Assembly (NCBI GenBank): GCA_030526935.1
Contig: JAUNBY010000198.1
Span: 1-6,161, forward strand
Source of the DNA: Clostridia bacterium
Lineage (GTDB): Bacteria; Bacillota; Clostridia; Christensenellales; Aristaeellaceae
DNA length: 6,161 nt
Direction of reading: 5' to 3'
The position numbers and the translations under genes were made by a program. The notes beneath the pieces were generated by a model. It searched no databases. It was not told where the DNA came from and was given only the letters and a program-made list of their open reading frames with translations. This document shows positions 6,059 through 6,161 of the stretch, piece after piece. Every line of letters starts with the position of its first letter. Position 1 is the first letter of the stretch.

Positions 6059-6120
6059 GAAATTGATAATTCGGGGATGGGTATCAGGTAATTTATTCTA
6101 CGCCCGTTTATATGAATTCG

Positions 6121-6149
6121 TTGACATATTCGGACATGCGATGTATAAT
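6121..6149 (+). promoter_or_regulatory. Perfect-consensus promoter firing out of the window
   Basis: TTGACA (6121-6126), a 17-nt spacer, then TATAAT (6144-6149): both hexamers and the spacing match the sigma-A/sigma-70 ideal. Transcription should start near 6156, five bases from the right edge, so the transcribed gene is not seen. It is divergent from gdhA. Such a full match suggests a highly expressed RNA or protein gene, or a promoter held in check by a repressor. Confidence 0.85.
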
Positions 6150-6161
6150 ATTGGTAGAATA

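Noticed and set aside
6001..6066. A 21-codon plus-strand ORF with a Cys-Cys-x-Cys stretch before the right-hand promoter.
   Set aside because: No SD precedes it (the upstream bases are pyrimidine-rich), and it lies upstream of the promoter at 6121. A longer frame through it runs antisense to the gdhA start.

Overview
The window looks like a piece of a Bacillota (Firmicutes) chromosome, most likely Clostridia. This is inferred from four things: purine-rich Shine-Dalgarno (SD) sites (GGGAGG, AGGGGGA), sigma-A-type promoters with AT-rich flanks, a BceS-type intramembrane-sensing kinase, and a glutamate dehydrogenase whose catalytic residues fall at the same numbers as in the Clostridium symbiosum enzyme. 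No RNA gene, insertion sequence, CRISPR array or phage gene was seen.

Layout. (1) Positions 2-2731, plus strand: a two-gene operon. The first gene is cut by the left edge and encodes a protein made almost wholly of 32-residue Tyr/Asp/Gly-rich repeats, with 16 whole units visible. Twelve bases later comes a secreted or lipid-anchored protein with one peptidoglycan-binding domain and a C-terminal domain I do not recognise. (2) Positions 2732-2842: a short convergent intergenic gap with weak inverted repeats and no convincing terminator. (3) Positions 2843-4479, minus strand: a response regulator and a sensor kinase overlapping by ATGA. They form a BceRS-like two-component system, but no BceAB-type ABC transporter is beside it. 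(4) Positions 4493-4524: a perfect 14-bp hairpin with a GNRA tetraloop between gdhA and the regulator, ending only 13 nt before the regulator start codon. (5) Positions 4536-5867, minus strand: gdhA, an intact hexameric-type glutamate dehydrogenase, probably NADP-dependent. (6) Positions 5868-6161: a 294-bp divergent control region. It holds a good gdhA promoter, a leader hairpin just after the predicted gdhA transcription start, a spaced inverted repeat, and a perfect-consensus promoter (TTGACA, 17 nt, TATAAT) firing right toward a gene outside the window.

How it fits together. gdhA, the regulator and the kinase lie on one strand with 56 bp between gdhA and the regulator. There is little room for a separate promoter after the hairpin, so the two-component genes probably depend on read-through from gdhA or on a promoter inside the gdhA 3' end. 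The plus-strand operon looks like an envelope or surface system: a repeat protein with a cell-wall-binding partner. No recognised family explains the repeat array, which makes it the strongest candidate here for something undescribed.
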